Source: JAHIGH01 sp964564035
Lineage (GTDB): Bacteria; Patescibacteriota; Microgenomatia; Levybacterales; UBA12049
NCBI GenBank assembly: GCA_964564035.1
Contig: CAZLZN010000009.1
Span: 1-50,198, forward strand
Reading direction: 5' to 3'
Length of the DNA stretch: 50,198 nt
In this document: piece by piece, positions 24,414 to 32,782 of the stretch
Position numbering within the stretch: the first letter of the stretch is position 1
Layout of the letters: the number at the start of each line of letters is the position of its first letter
Notes under the pieces: model-generated
What the model was told of the DNA's origin: nothing
What the model saw: the letters and a program-made list of their open reading frames with translations, nothing else
Database searches by the model: none
Translations under genes and position numbers: made by a program

Positions 24414-26282
24414 ATGGCTGTAAACGGCAAAAAGAACCATTCAGGCGAGCACAGGAAAAAAGTAACCAAATTCAAACCCAAATTTTCATGGAAGAACCTT
24501 CTTCTCTACGGCTTTCTGGTTGTCTTTTCAATATTCGTATTTTCCGCGCTCAGTTCGACCGGCGAAGATCAGAAAACAGTCCCGCTCTCTGAAGTCATAG
24601 GCTTTGTCAAAAAAGACCAGGTCACCAAGATCGAAGTCAACGGAGACAAACTAAGTGTTAGTCTCAAAAACAACCAGAAAATCCAAGCCGTGAAAGAGCC
24701 CGGAGCAGATGTGTATTCGCTCTTCAAAGACGCCGGAGCCGACCTCGGAAACACGCAGGTTGTAGTCAAAGACCAGGCAGGCATGAATAATTGGTTCAGC
24801 TTTCTATCTGCAATACTTCCCGTTGCACTCATGATCGCGTTTTTCTACTTCATATTCCGCCAGGCGAGAGGCACTCAGGAAAGCATATTCTCATTCGGTC
24901 AGTCCAAAGCCCGGCTTTTCAACAAAGACAACCCCAAAGTCACCTTTGCTGACGTTGCGGGCGTAGATGAAGCCAAGCAGGAGCTTACCGAGATCGTAGA
25001 TTTTCTCAAAAACCCGGCCAAATACCGTGCCATGGGTGCCCGAACTCCCAAAGGCGTACTGATGATAGGTCCGGCCGGTACTGGTAAGACCCTTCTCGCC
25101 AGAGCGACAGCCGGAGAAGCCAATGTGTCTTTTTTCTCAATGGCAGGATCGGAGTTTATGGAAATGCTTGTCGGAGTAGGCGCGTCCCGCGTTAGGGATT
25201 TATTTAATACAGCCAAAAAACATCAGCCGTCAATAATATTCATCGACGAAATCGACGCGATCGGCAGACAAAGAGGAGTAGGGATAATGGGCGGTCATGA
25301 TGAGCGCGAACAGACACTGAACCAAATCTTGGTCGAGATGGACGGATTTACCCAAAGCGAAAATGTTATTGTCATGGCGGCAACAAACAGGCCTGATGTT
25401 CTGGATCCGGCTCTTGTACGCCCCGGAAGGTTTGACAGGAGAGTAGCGCTGGATCTGCCTGATATCAACGGCCGCAAAGCAATTCTCGAAATCCATGCCA
25501 AAGGCAAACCCTTTGCCTCGTCTGTTGTTTGGGATAAGGCCGCCAAAAGAACTGTCGGATTCAGCGGTGCGGATCTGGAAAACATGCTCAATGAAGCCGC
25601 AATCATGGCCGCGAGACTCGGCCGCAAAGCAATCGAGATGTCCGATATCGAAGAAGCCGCGACCAGAGTCAAGCTCGGTCCCGAGAAAAAACGCCTTCAA
25701 ACAGATCTCGACCGCCGCATGACTGCGTATCACGAAGCCGGTCACGCACTGGTCGCTTGGGAAATGCCTCATGTTGACCCGATTTACCGAATGTCGATCG
25801 TATCCCGAGGTATGTCGCTTGGTCATACCATGACAGAGCCGGTTGACCGCGTGCATGAAACCAAAAATCATCTCCTTGAACAGATTGCCGTCATGATGGG
25901 AGGAAGGGCGGCAGAGAGTCTGGTTTTCGATGATATTACAACAGGCGCGTCAGATGATATCAATAAAGCAACTCAGGTCGCGCGCGCTATGGTGACCAAA
26001 TTCGGCATGAGCAATTTGGGTCCTATCAACTTCGATACCGAGCGCAGTTTTTATGAACCAAGTGAAATATCTCCCGAAATGGCAGCCAAAATTGATCATG
26101 AGGTTAAAAAAATAGCAGACGAAGCATACAAGCAGGCGATCGCCGTCCTGACCAAACTCAGATCCAAGCTGGATAAATTAGCAGAAGAATTATTAGTCAA
26201 AGAAACAATTGAATCCGAAGATTTTGTCAAGATCATTGGCCCCAAAAAAGTCGCGACTGCCGCCGCCCGAGCCAAAAACTAA
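24414..26282 (+). CDS. ftsH: ATP-dependent zinc metalloprotease FtsH
   Basis: A 622-aa membrane AAA+ protease that degrades misfolded and regulatory proteins. A basic N-terminus is followed by TM1 (about residues 30-48), a periplasmic FtsH_ext domain and TM2 (about 128-148). The AAA domain has Walker A GPAGTGKT (219-226), Walker B IIFIDEIDAIG, and a second region of homology with RPGRFDRR. The M41 peptidase has HEAGH at 440-444 and a downstream Asp in TTGASDDINKAT. Length and order are normal for the family. It stands between trpS and a membrane protein in the same direction. Confidence 0.97.
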   Translation: MAVNGKKNHSGEHRKKVTKFKPKFSWKNLLLYGFLVVFSIFVFSALSSTGEDQKTVPLSEVIGFVKKDQVTKIEVNGDKLSVSLKNNQKIQAVKEPGADVYSLFKDAGADLGNTQVVVKDQAGMNNWFSFLSAILPVALMIAFFYFIFRQARGTQESIFSFGQSKARLFNKDNPKVTFADVAGVDEAKQELTEIVDFLKNPAKYRAMGARTPKGVLMIGPAGTGKTLLARATAGEANVSFFSMAGSEFMEMLVGVGASRVRDLFNTAKKHQPSIIFIDEIDAIGRQRGVGIMGGHDEREQTLNQILVEMDGFTQSENVIVMAATNRPDVLDPALVRPGRFDRRVALDLPDINGRKAILEIHAKGKPFASSVVWDKAAKRTVGFSGADLENMLNEAAIMAARLGRKAIEMSDIEEAATRVKLGPEKKRLQTDLDRRMTAYHEAGHALVAWEMPHVDPIYRMSIVSRGMSLGHTMTEPVDRVHETKNHLLEQIAVMMGGRAAESLVFDDITTGASDDINKATQVARAMVTKFGMSNLGPINFDTERSFYEPSEISPEMAAKIDHEVKKIADEAYKQAIAVLTKLRSKLDKLAEELLVKETIESEDFVKIIGPKKVATAAARAKN

Positions 26283-26331
26283 CCGTTTTCCTCATTGCAT
26301 TTTTATAAACACTCATCTATATTTAAATTAA

Positions 26332-26985
26332 ATGACACATGCGGTTACATTTTCATACAAAGAAGCACTCCGCTACGGATGGCGCACAACGCTCAAGAAT
26401 TTCTGGTTTTTCCTCGGAATTATGGCCGTAACTTTCGGTTTGGATTATGTCCTTGGCCTCATCCAGGATTCAATTTTCCGGGAGGAAAACGCAGTGACCG
26501 GTATAGCGCTCGTTATATTCGCGCTCATCAGATGGATTATTAGTCTTGAAATTTCGATAGCTACGATCGCGATAATTCTCAAAATAGTCGATAAAAGCAA
26601 AACAGACTTTTATGATTTATTCTCCTTTTTCAAAGCAGATCTTTTACTGCGTTATTTTTTATTATCAGCGCTTTACGGCGTGATCGTAATTCTCGGAACA
26701 ATATTTTTTATTATTCCGGGTATATATTTTGGCATCAAATACGGTTTCGCTCCGTATATATTTATTGATAAAAAGACAGGCATCTGGGAAGCCTTTAAAT
26801 TAAGCGCGAAGCTCACGCAGGGTATTAAATGGAAGCTTTTCTGGTTCCAGGCCCTGATGATACTGATTATTATAGCCGGAGCATTGGCATTATTGATAGG
26901 TTTATTCTTTGCATACCCGACTGCTTTTCTTGCGGAAGTTTATGTATACCGCAAGCTGACTCATCATCATCTCAAAGCCTCCTGA
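26332..26985 (+). CDS. Multi-helix integral membrane protein
   Basis: A 217-aa protein with about five transmembrane helices (near residues 22-42, 55-85, 102-125, 160-185 and 190-210). It begins with an amphipathic segment, FSYKEALRYGWRTTLKNFWFF. A central helix contains FFIIPGIYFGIKYGFAPYIFIDK, quoted here as one motif region with PG in the helix, like glycerophosphoryl-diester-phosphodiesterase membrane regions or DUF975-type proteins. No catalytic residues are evident. It is probably a small bacterial membrane protein of unknown role, and may be read from the ftsH transcript 49 nt upstream. Confidence 0.7.
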   Translation: MTHAVTFSYKEALRYGWRTTLKNFWFFLGIMAVTFGLDYVLGLIQDSIFREENAVTGIALVIFALIRWIISLEISIATIAIILKIVDKSKTDFYDLFSFFKADLLLRYFLLSALYGVIVILGTIFFIIPGIYFGIKYGFAPYIFIDKKTGIWEAFKLSAKLTQGIKWKLFWFQALMILIIIAGALALLIGLFFAYPTAFLAEVYVYRKLTHHHLKAS

Positions 26986-26996
26986 AGCATCTCGCG

Positions 26997-27005
26997 TGAT
27001 ATAAT
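26997..27005 (+). promoter_or_regulatory. Extended -10 box with leaderless spacing (5' nuclease)
   Basis: TGATATAAT ends 6 nt before the ATG at 27012, the same layout as at 22811-22819. It supports 27012 as the start and transcription from the start codon. Confidence 0.55.
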
Positions 27006-27011
27006 TTGAAC

Positions 27012-27956
27012 ATGCACAAACTTCTCCTGATCGACGGCAACGCCATAGTCCACCGCGCCTACCATGCAATTCCGCCTCTGAATAACAGCAAAGGCGAACC
27101 TATAAATGCCGTTTACGGATTTTTTTCAATGTTCTTCAGCGTGATCCAGGACCAAAAACCGTATTTTCTGACAGTGTGCTTTGACCGTCCTGCCCCGAAT
27201 TTCCGCCAAACACTTTTTGCCGGCTACCAGCAGCACAGGCCTGCGCTGTCTGATGATTTCGTCCCGCAAATAATTCTTGTCCATGAGCTTCTTGAAAGAA
27301 TGAAGGTAAAGGTCTTTGAACTGGACGGCTACGAAGCAGACGACCTCATCGGAACAATTTCAACAAATGCGCGGGCGCAAAATAAAGATCTCGAAATCAT
27401 CATCTTAACCGGCGACCGCGACCTCCTTCAGCTTGTCAATGGCAGGGTAAAACTCCTAATGCCGCTCGTTGGCATTTCAAAAACTTCGCTCATGGGAAGC
27501 AGGGAAGTTGAAGAAAAATACGGCGTCACTCCTTCTCAGTTTGTTGACTACAAAGCTCTGATCGGCGACGCCTCGGACGGTTACCCCGGGGTAGCCGGGA
27601 TCGGTCCGAAAACAGCAAGCTCGCTTTTGCAGAAATATGGTACCTTTGAGAATCTTTATGAGCATGTGGGGGAACTTCCTGAAAGAATCGGACTGAAGCT
27701 TGCGACTGACGCGGAACAGGCAGCTCTAGCTAAAAAGCTTGCAGCGATTGTGACTGACGCGCCAATACAATTTAAAATAGGTGATTGCGCTGTAGATAAA
27801 TTTGATTTGGAGGGATTAAGACGAGCATTTGCGGAACAGGGGTTTAGGAGTTTGCTTGGCAGATTGGAAAAAATATTCGCCGGCAATTCTACTGATATTA
27901 AAAAAGATAAGGAACCGGCTGTGCGGAAGTCTGATGAGCAGTTAGAACTGATATGA
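27012..27956 (+). CDS. 5'-3' exonuclease (PolA N-terminal type, stand-alone)
   Basis: A 314-aa protein matching the 5'-nuclease domain of DNA polymerase I. It removes RNA primers and flaps. LLLIDGNAIVHRAYHAI carries the first metal-binding Asp. FDRPAPNFRQ, DGYEADDLIGTI and LTGDRDLLQLV supply the acidic cluster, and DYKALIGDASDGYPGVAGIGPKTA is the helix-hairpin-helix segment, quoted in parts. No polymerase domain follows, since the next gene starts within the stop codon. The start is set at the ATG 6 nt behind a perfect TGATATAAT. Confidence 0.92.
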   Translation: MHKLLLIDGNAIVHRAYHAIPPLNNSKGEPINAVYGFFSMFFSVIQDQKPYFLTVCFDRPAPNFRQTLFAGYQQHRPALSDDFVPQIILVHELLERMKVKVFELDGYEADDLIGTISTNARAQNKDLEIIILTGDRDLLQLVNGRVKLLMPLVGISKTSLMGSREVEEKYGVTPSQFVDYKALIGDASDGYPGVAGIGPKTASSLLQKYGTFENLYEHVGELPERIGLKLATDAEQAALAKKLAAIVTDAPIQFKIGDCAVDKFDLEGLRRAFAEQGFRSLLGRLEKIFAGNSTDIKKDKEPAVRKSDEQLELI

Positions 27957-28606
27957 TTGATTTTAATAAAATTAAGGGTGTAATTTTTGATCTTGACGGT
28001 TTGATTATTGATTCGGAGCCGATGTGGGATAAGACCGATACAGAGCTTTTGAGGAAACGGGGACACAAATATACCGATGAGGAGAGGAAGCATATTCTGG
28101 GGTCAGGGCAAAAAGGCAGTATGGGCTTTTTTAAGGAGAGATTCGGTCTGGAAGAGAGTCTTGAGGATTTGATTTCGGAGAGACTTGAGATTTTGAGGGA
28201 AAAGTATTTGCCGCATGTTGAATTGATGGAGGGCGCGGACAGGATAATTAGGGCTATCGGGAAAAGGGGGATTAAGATGGCCTTAGCGACAGGCGGACAT
28301 AAGAAAGAGACAGCTAAGGAGATTCTGGGTAAGCATGAAATAGAACAATTTTTTTCAGTGATCGTCGGGATTGATGAAGTAAAGCATGGTAAGCCGCATC
28401 CTGAGCCTTTTTTGAAGGCAGCGAAGCAATTGGGAGTTGCGGCAGATAGGTGTCTGGTTTTGGAGGATTCGCCAAATGGGGTTAGAGCAGGAAAGGCCGC
28501 GGGGATGAGTGTGATAGGCGTAAACCAGGATCTGCAAATTCGGGAGGATCTTGAGAGGGCAGGTGCGGATGAGGTTTTTAGTAGTCTTGCAGATATACAA
28601 TTATGA
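27953..28606 (+). CDS. HAD-superfamily hydrolase (beta-phosphoglucomutase-like)
   Basis: A 217-aa HAD subfamily IA enzyme. Motif I FDLDGLIIDSEP has nucleophile Asp13 and Asp15. An alpha-helical cap follows (residues 20-85), then motif II LATGG, motif III Lys near HGKPHPEPF and motif IV VLEDSPNGVRAGKAAG. This pattern fits sugar-phosphate phosphatases or phosphoglucomutases. The ATG overlaps the stop of the 5' nuclease (ATGA), so the two are translationally coupled. The substrate is unknown. The 3' end faces the convergent metallopeptidase-like gene. Confidence 0.9.
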   Translation: MIDFNKIKGVIFDLDGLIIDSEPMWDKTDTELLRKRGHKYTDEERKHILGSGQKGSMGFFKERFGLEESLEDLISERLEILREKYLPHVELMEGADRIIRAIGKRGIKMALATGGHKKETAKEILGKHEIEQFFSVIVGIDEVKHGKPHPEPFLKAAKQLGVAADRCLVLEDSPNGVRAGKAAGMSVIGVNQDLQIREDLERAGADEVFSSLADIQL

Positions 28607-28611
28607 AAGCC

Positions 28612-28642
28612 GCTGTTGTTTGATTATATCAAAGAATACAGC
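28612..28642. terminator. Hairpin between convergent genes
   Basis: GCTGT-TG-TTTGAT-TAT-ATCAAA-GAAT-ACAGC folds into a two-part stem (5 + 6 bp) between the HAD gene and the metallopeptidase-like gene. No long T-run follows, so the terminator role is tentative. Confidence 0.35.
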
Positions 28643-28659
28643 AAGGCGGATAGCGTGTC

Positions 28660-29514
28660 TTAATAATCTAGAATATCGTGATTTTGTTCCATGAACCCTT
28701 TTAGTCCAAATTGCTTAATTATCGAAGTAACTTTTTCGGGTTCAGGATATTTTTTTGCTAACGCAACAGTGTATCTTTTAGCATTTTCTCCCTGATTAAA
28801 AGTCCAGTTTTCATAATCTCTTTCTTGATTTGCATGGTGAGCAAAATATGTTGCCAATGCTTCTTCAAGGTTTAGACCCTTTGATTGACCAAATGGACCA
28901 CGAATATGGGTTATAAGTTCTGCGGTTATATGCTGTAATGTCCCTGCAGCAATTGTTTCAAAATTTATTGGTGGATAAGTTGAGCCGTGAATTTGATCAG
29001 CCCTATGCCGAAGGTGATGTTTTTCCCTCAAGTAGCTTATGATTTCTGAAAAGTTCCTAAGTGAAGTTTCGGGATCGCGTTGATACATCGCTAATTGCTG
29101 GCTCCACAACCTATCTTTTATTCTTTCACGAAGATTAAATCTATAGTTGTTTTCATCTCCCCGAACAAAAGTCGCTCCCAGTGCAAGCATGTCATCTTTT
29201 GTTATTCCGTTATAGTCGATTAGTGGAATAGGTTGTTGTGTGATAAGGTGCATTTGTAAAAAACCATGAGTCATCTCATGAAGACGCATGACGGTTGTAT
29301 TTTCAGCAGCATTGTTATATGCATATAAGGGTGTGCCTACAATATTATATGCAGGACGATCTTCTAAGTCATTTGTATCTCCTGGAAATCCTCTGAAATG
29401 TATGCCGTGTGGGAGTACCGCACCAAGTTTTTTCAATTGGTTTTCTAAAACTAGGTCAGACACGAGCTGTTCTTTAAGAGGTTTATTTGACAATTCTCCA
29501 CTACCTATTTCCAT
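28660..29514 (-). CDS. Putative zincin metallopeptidase, HExxH
   Basis: A 284-aa cytoplasmic protein without signal or membrane segments. Residues 78-86 read LHEMTHGFL, giving HExxH (His79, Glu80, His83). A second conserved-looking segment, LNLEEALATYFAHH at 215-228, could supply the third ligand Glu as in gluzincins. The family is not recognised. It lies at the left edge of the AT-rich accessory block, on the strand opposite to the methyltransferase cluster. It could be an effector of that block or unrelated. The motif is clear; enzyme activity is an inference. Confidence 0.6.
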   Translation of the reverse strand: MEIGSGELSNKPLKEQLVSDLVLENQLKKLGAVLPHGIHFRGFPGDTNDLEDRPAYNIVGTPLYAYNNAAENTTVMRLHEMTHGFLQMHLITQQPIPLIDYNGITKDDMLALGATFVRGDENNYRFNLRERIKDRLWSQQLAMYQRDPETSLRNFSEIISYLREKHHLRHRADQIHGSTYPPINFETIAAGTLQHITAELITHIRGPFGQSKGLNLEEALATYFAHHANQERDYENWTFNQGENAKRYTVALAKKYPEPEKVTSIIKQFGLKGFMEQNHDILDY

Positions 29515-29654
29515 AGTTTATGCAATATTAAAGTTAAGCAAAATTAATTATAACAGATTAATATCGCGTAAGATTATTGGGCTTCTTTTTGGAAGAATTA
29601 CCTCAATGGATGTAATTAAATACCCCCCATCTCGCAAAGTTAACTCTTTCAAGC

Positions 29655-29660
29655 TATAAT
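29655..29660 (+). promoter_or_regulatory. Probable -10 box for the methyltransferase operon
   Basis: TATAAT at 29655-29660 lies 20 nt before the ATG at 29681, in a 166-nt gap between divergent genes. Confidence 0.45.
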
Positions 29661-29680
29661 AAGGGTCAGATAAGAAAGTT

Positions 29681-30772
29681 ATGAAAAGCAGTTCATCCAA
29701 TAGGAATTTACGGAAGGCAAATTTAGCAAAAAAAGATGAGTTCTACACTCAAATAATAGATATTGAAAAGGAACTGAAGCATTATAAAGATCAATTTCGT
29801 GGGAAAATAGTATACTGCAATTGCGACGACCCATATGAAAGCAATTTTTTTAAATACTTTGCCGCAAACTTCAACGCACTGGGATTAAAAAAACTAATTA
29901 CGACAAGTTTTAAACCATCGCCAATTGTTGGCGGACAACTACCGATGTTCGAAATGGAAGGTTTAAAAGGTCTTAGCGATAAAGAACCATTCAAAATTGA
30001 AATAAAAGAAGTACCGGATATAGATAGCAGTGGCGCAATTGATTTGACTGATGTCAATTTATTATTGAGGCACAATGCTAAAACTTCTGCAAAACTGAAA
30101 GGTGACCACCAGTACAATGCAGGTGATTTTAGGAGCAAAGAATGCACTGAGCTGCTCAGAGAGTCGGATATTGTCGTAACCAATCCTCCCTTTTCGCTAT
30201 TTCGTGAATTTGTAGCGCAATTGATAGAATACAAAAAAAAATTTTTGATTCTTGGTGACCAAAATGCAATCACTTACAAGGAGATTTTTAGCTATATTAA
30301 GGATGATAAATTATGGCTAGGATATGACAATGGGGGCACAAAATGGTTCCAAGTACCAAGTACATATGATATACCAACAGAGTCAAGAAAAAAAATAGTG
30401 AACGGCGTAAAATATATTAGTATGGGTAGGATTTTATGGTTTACAAACCTCGACACAACAAAACGCCACGAGCAGCTTATTCTATACAAAAAATATTCAC
30501 CAAGCGAATACCCAAGATATGATAATTACAATGCTATCGAAGTTTCAAAAGTTTTAGATATCCCCATTCTCTACGATGGGGCGATGGGTGTGCCGGTTAC
30601 TTTTTTAGATAAATATAACCCTATGCAATTCAAAATTTTAGGAAGAAACGATGCAGATAATAATTATACTGGAGGCCTAAAAACCTCGTTTAATTGGGGA
30701 AATCGCGTTAGATTAAATAATAAAGATGTATATTCCAGAATATTTATCAAACATAATAAAACAACTAATTAA
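29681..30772 (+). CDS. EcoRI-family adenine-specific DNA methyltransferase
   Basis: A 363-aa protein that would methylate adenine in DNA. It opens with KANLAKKDEFYTQIIDIEKEL and YCNCDDPYESNFFKYF, then has the catalytic motif IV NPPF at Asn168-Phe171 (DIVVTNPPFSLFREFV). KFLILGDQNAITYKEIF and LWLGYDNGGTKWFQVP are further segments typical of the EcoRI methylase family. The next gene starts 2 nt after the stop, so it is coupled to a DUF262-HNH protein. Base composition is clearly AT-richer than in the flanking housekeeping genes, suggesting transfer. Confidence 0.85.
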   Translation: MKSSSSNRNLRKANLAKKDEFYTQIIDIEKELKHYKDQFRGKIVYCNCDDPYESNFFKYFAANFNALGLKKLITTSFKPSPIVGGQLPMFEMEGLKGLSDKEPFKIEIKEVPDIDSSGAIDLTDVNLLLRHNAKTSAKLKGDHQYNAGDFRSKECTELLRESDIVVTNPPFSLFREFVAQLIEYKKKFLILGDQNAITYKEIFSYIKDDKLWLGYDNGGTKWFQVPSTYDIPTESRKKIVNGVKYISMGRILWFTNLDTTKRHEQLILYKKYSPSEYPRYDNYNAIEVSKVLDIPILYDGAMGVPVTFLDKYNPMQFKILGRNDADNNYTGGLKTSFNWGNRVRLNNKDVYSRIFIKHNKTTN

Positions 30773-30774
30773 TC

Positions 30775-31866
30775 ATGAAAATCGAATTACATAAAATTCT
30801 AGTCCGTGAAGTTATTAATGGCTATAAAGACAGCGCAGAGGAGGGTGTTGTAGCTTACAACGGCAAGCTAAATATTCGACCAAAATATCAGCGTGAATTT
30901 GTATACAAAGAAGAACAACGCAATGCAGTAATAGACACCATCAATAACAGTTTTCCGCTCAACGTAATGTACTGGATGATTCGCGATGATGGCGGTTATG
31001 AAGTACTGGATGGCCAACAGCGCACTATAAGCATCGGACAGTACGTCAATGGAGATTTTTCGCTGAAAGACCGCTTCTTTCATAACCTGACCCAAGAAGA
31101 GCAGGATAAAATTTTGGATTACGAACTTATGATTTATTTCTGCACAGGCACAGACAAAGAGCGGCTTGACTGGTTCAGGATTATAAATATCGCAGGAGAA
31201 AAATTAACCGAACAAGAAATCCGAAATGCGGTCTATACCGGACCATGGCTTTCTGACGCGAAATTAAAATTCAGCAAATCAAACTGTGCTGCGTATCTAC
31301 TAGCGCACGATGGCGGACAACTACTAAGCGGCTCACCCATAAGACAAGATTACCTCGAAACCGCGCTTAGATGGATTAATAATGAACATATCGAAGATTA
31401 TATGGCAAGACATCAAAAAGACTCAGATGCCAATGAGCTTTGGGAATATTTTCAAAAAGTTATCGAGTGGGTGCGTGCAACATTTACGACTTATCGTCGT
31501 GAAATGAATTCAGTACCTTGGGGCTTACTTTATAACAAATATAAAGATACTGCCTATGATTCAAATAAATTAGACGAGGAAATAGCAAATTTAATGCGGG
31601 ATGAAGATGTAACTAAAAAGTCAGGGATATATACATACATGCTTACGCGAAATGAAAAATATTTAAATATTAGATCATTCACCGAAAACCAAAAAAGAGA
31701 GGCATATGAAAGACAAAAAGGCATATGCTTGAGATGCAGTAAGCATTTTGAATTGGAAGAAATGGAGGCTGATCATATCACTCCTTGGCATGAAGGCGGG
31801 AAAACCGTAGCGGAAAATTGCCAAATGCTATGCCTGCTCGACAACCGTACTAAATCCGGAAATTAG
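30775..31866 (+). CDS. DUF262 (GmrSD-like) protein with C-terminal HNH nuclease
   Basis: A 363-aa protein with two domains. The N-terminal DUF262/ParB-like domain (about 10-230) has KYQREFVYKEEQRNAVIDTI and the nucleotide-binding motif DGQQRT at 79-84. The C-terminal HNH domain has C318-x2-C321, Asp333-His334 in ADHITPWHEGGKT, Asn348 and a last Asn357. In GmrSD-type enzymes DUF262 hydrolyses NTP and the HNH cuts DNA. Directly coupled to an adenine methyltransferase, it is the likely nuclease of a restriction-like pair. It cuts DNA only by inference. Confidence 0.85.
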   Translation: MKIELHKILVREVINGYKDSAEEGVVAYNGKLNIRPKYQREFVYKEEQRNAVIDTINNSFPLNVMYWMIRDDGGYEVLDGQQRTISIGQYVNGDFSLKDRFFHNLTQEEQDKILDYELMIYFCTGTDKERLDWFRIINIAGEKLTEQEIRNAVYTGPWLSDAKLKFSKSNCAAYLLAHDGGQLLSGSPIRQDYLETALRWINNEHIEDYMARHQKDSDANELWEYFQKVIEWVRATFTTYRREMNSVPWGLLYNKYKDTAYDSNKLDEEIANLMRDEDVTKKSGIYTYMLTRNEKYLNIRSFTENQKREAYERQKGICLRCSKHFELEEMEADHITPWHEGGKTVAENCQMLCLLDNRTKSGN

Positions 31867-31901
31867 AACGACATTAAGGCTAAACAAATTAAAAATTTGC
31901 T

Positions 31902-32019
31902 GAAAATGATTCTAAGAAAATTGAAACAAATAAAATCATGAAACAGATAGAACAAGGTTTATGAAAACCACAGCCTGACGCAGGACGAGATAAAGATAGT
32001 AGAAGAGACAAAAAAATAA
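31902..32019 (+). pseudogene. Remnant of a DNA methyltransferase or specificity-subunit C-terminus
   Basis: Two frames continue each other. One reads ENDSKKIETNKIMKQIEQ from 31902. The other reads NKVYENHSLTQDEIKIVEET from 31951 to the TAA at 32017-32019. The phrase VYE-x-HSLTQDEIKIVEE is very like the VYxLYGLTEEEIKIVE ending of type IIG/Eco57I-like methylases and HsdS subunits. It is probably the decayed 3' end of a lost restriction-modification gene. It stops 1 nt before the DUF3800 gene. Confidence 0.4.
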
Positions 32020-32020
32020 T

Positions 32021-32656
32021 ATGGCATATATATTTTTAGACGAAAGCGGGGATTTGGGATTTGATTTTATGAAGAAAAATACGACAAAATTTTTTTTAAT
32101 AACTTTTTTATTCACAGAGGAAAGAAGAGCAATTGAAAAAATCGTTAGACAAGTTCATGCAACACTAAAAAAGAAGCACAAACAACGCGGCGGGGTACTG
32201 CATGCCCATAGACAAACACACCTAATTAAAGAAAGACTTTTGAAAAAATTAGATAATAAGGACATAAAGATATTAACTATTTATTTGAACAAAGCTAAAG
32301 TTTATACAAAATTAAAAAATGAGAAAGATGTTTTATATAATTACATAACAAATATATTAATTGATAGAATTTGCACAAAAAAATTAATACCAACTAAAAA
32401 AAAGATAACATTAATTGCTTCACGTAAAGAAACTAACAAATTTTTAAATGTAAACTTTAAAAATTATTTATCATCTCAAGCTAAAATCAATCATAAATTA
32501 GATTTGGATGTATATATAAAGACTCCTTACGAAGAAAAGGTGTTGCAGGTTGTTGATTTTGTGAGTTGGGCAATATTCAGAAAATACGAATTTCAAGATG
32601 ATACTTATTATCAATTATTTAAGAGAAAAATTTTTGAAGAAAGGGGACTTTTTTAA
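32021..32656 (+). CDS. DUF3800 domain protein
   Basis: A 211-aa protein beginning MAYIFLDESGDLGFD, the signature of DUF3800 (an RNase H-like fold with Asp6, Glu7 and Asp10 in the first strand). A later TPYEEKVLQVVDFVSWAIFRKYE fits the conserved C-terminal Asp-containing helix of the family. DUF3800 proteins are frequent in defence islands and mobile regions, with unknown activity. It follows the DUF262-HNH gene and a restriction-modification remnant on the same strand. Very AT-rich, so probably imported together with them. Confidence 0.85.
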   Translation: MAYIFLDESGDLGFDFMKKNTTKFFLITFLFTEERRAIEKIVRQVHATLKKKHKQRGGVLHAHRQTHLIKERLLKKLDNKDIKILTIYLNKAKVYTKLKNEKDVLYNYITNILIDRICTKKLIPTKKKITLIASRKETNKFLNVNFKNYLSSQAKINHKLDLDVYIKTPYEEKVLQVVDFVSWAIFRKYEFQDDTYYQLFKRKIFEERGLF

Positions 32657-32663
32657 AACAAAA

Positions 32664-32711
32664 CCTTGTACGCTATTTACGAGCAACCATTCCGGAAGCC
32701 CACGTACAAGG
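32664..32711. repeat. Perfect 9-bp inverted repeat after DUF3800
   Basis: CCTTGTACG (32664-32672) and CGTACAAGG (32703-32711) are perfect inverted copies separated by 30 nt. They mark the right end of the AT-rich block and could be a terminator stem, an element end or a recombination site. Confidence 0.5.
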
Positions 32712-32782
32712 ATTTACTTGTCAAATGTAGTATATACCAATGAATTGGTGTAGTCAAATAAGAAAGAATTAATTAAAGTAAT

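Noticed and set aside
25230..25871. A long minus-strand open frame of 213 codons inside ftsH.
   Set aside because: It is antisense to a perfectly conserved AAA/peptidase region, and its open frame follows from ftsH codon usage.
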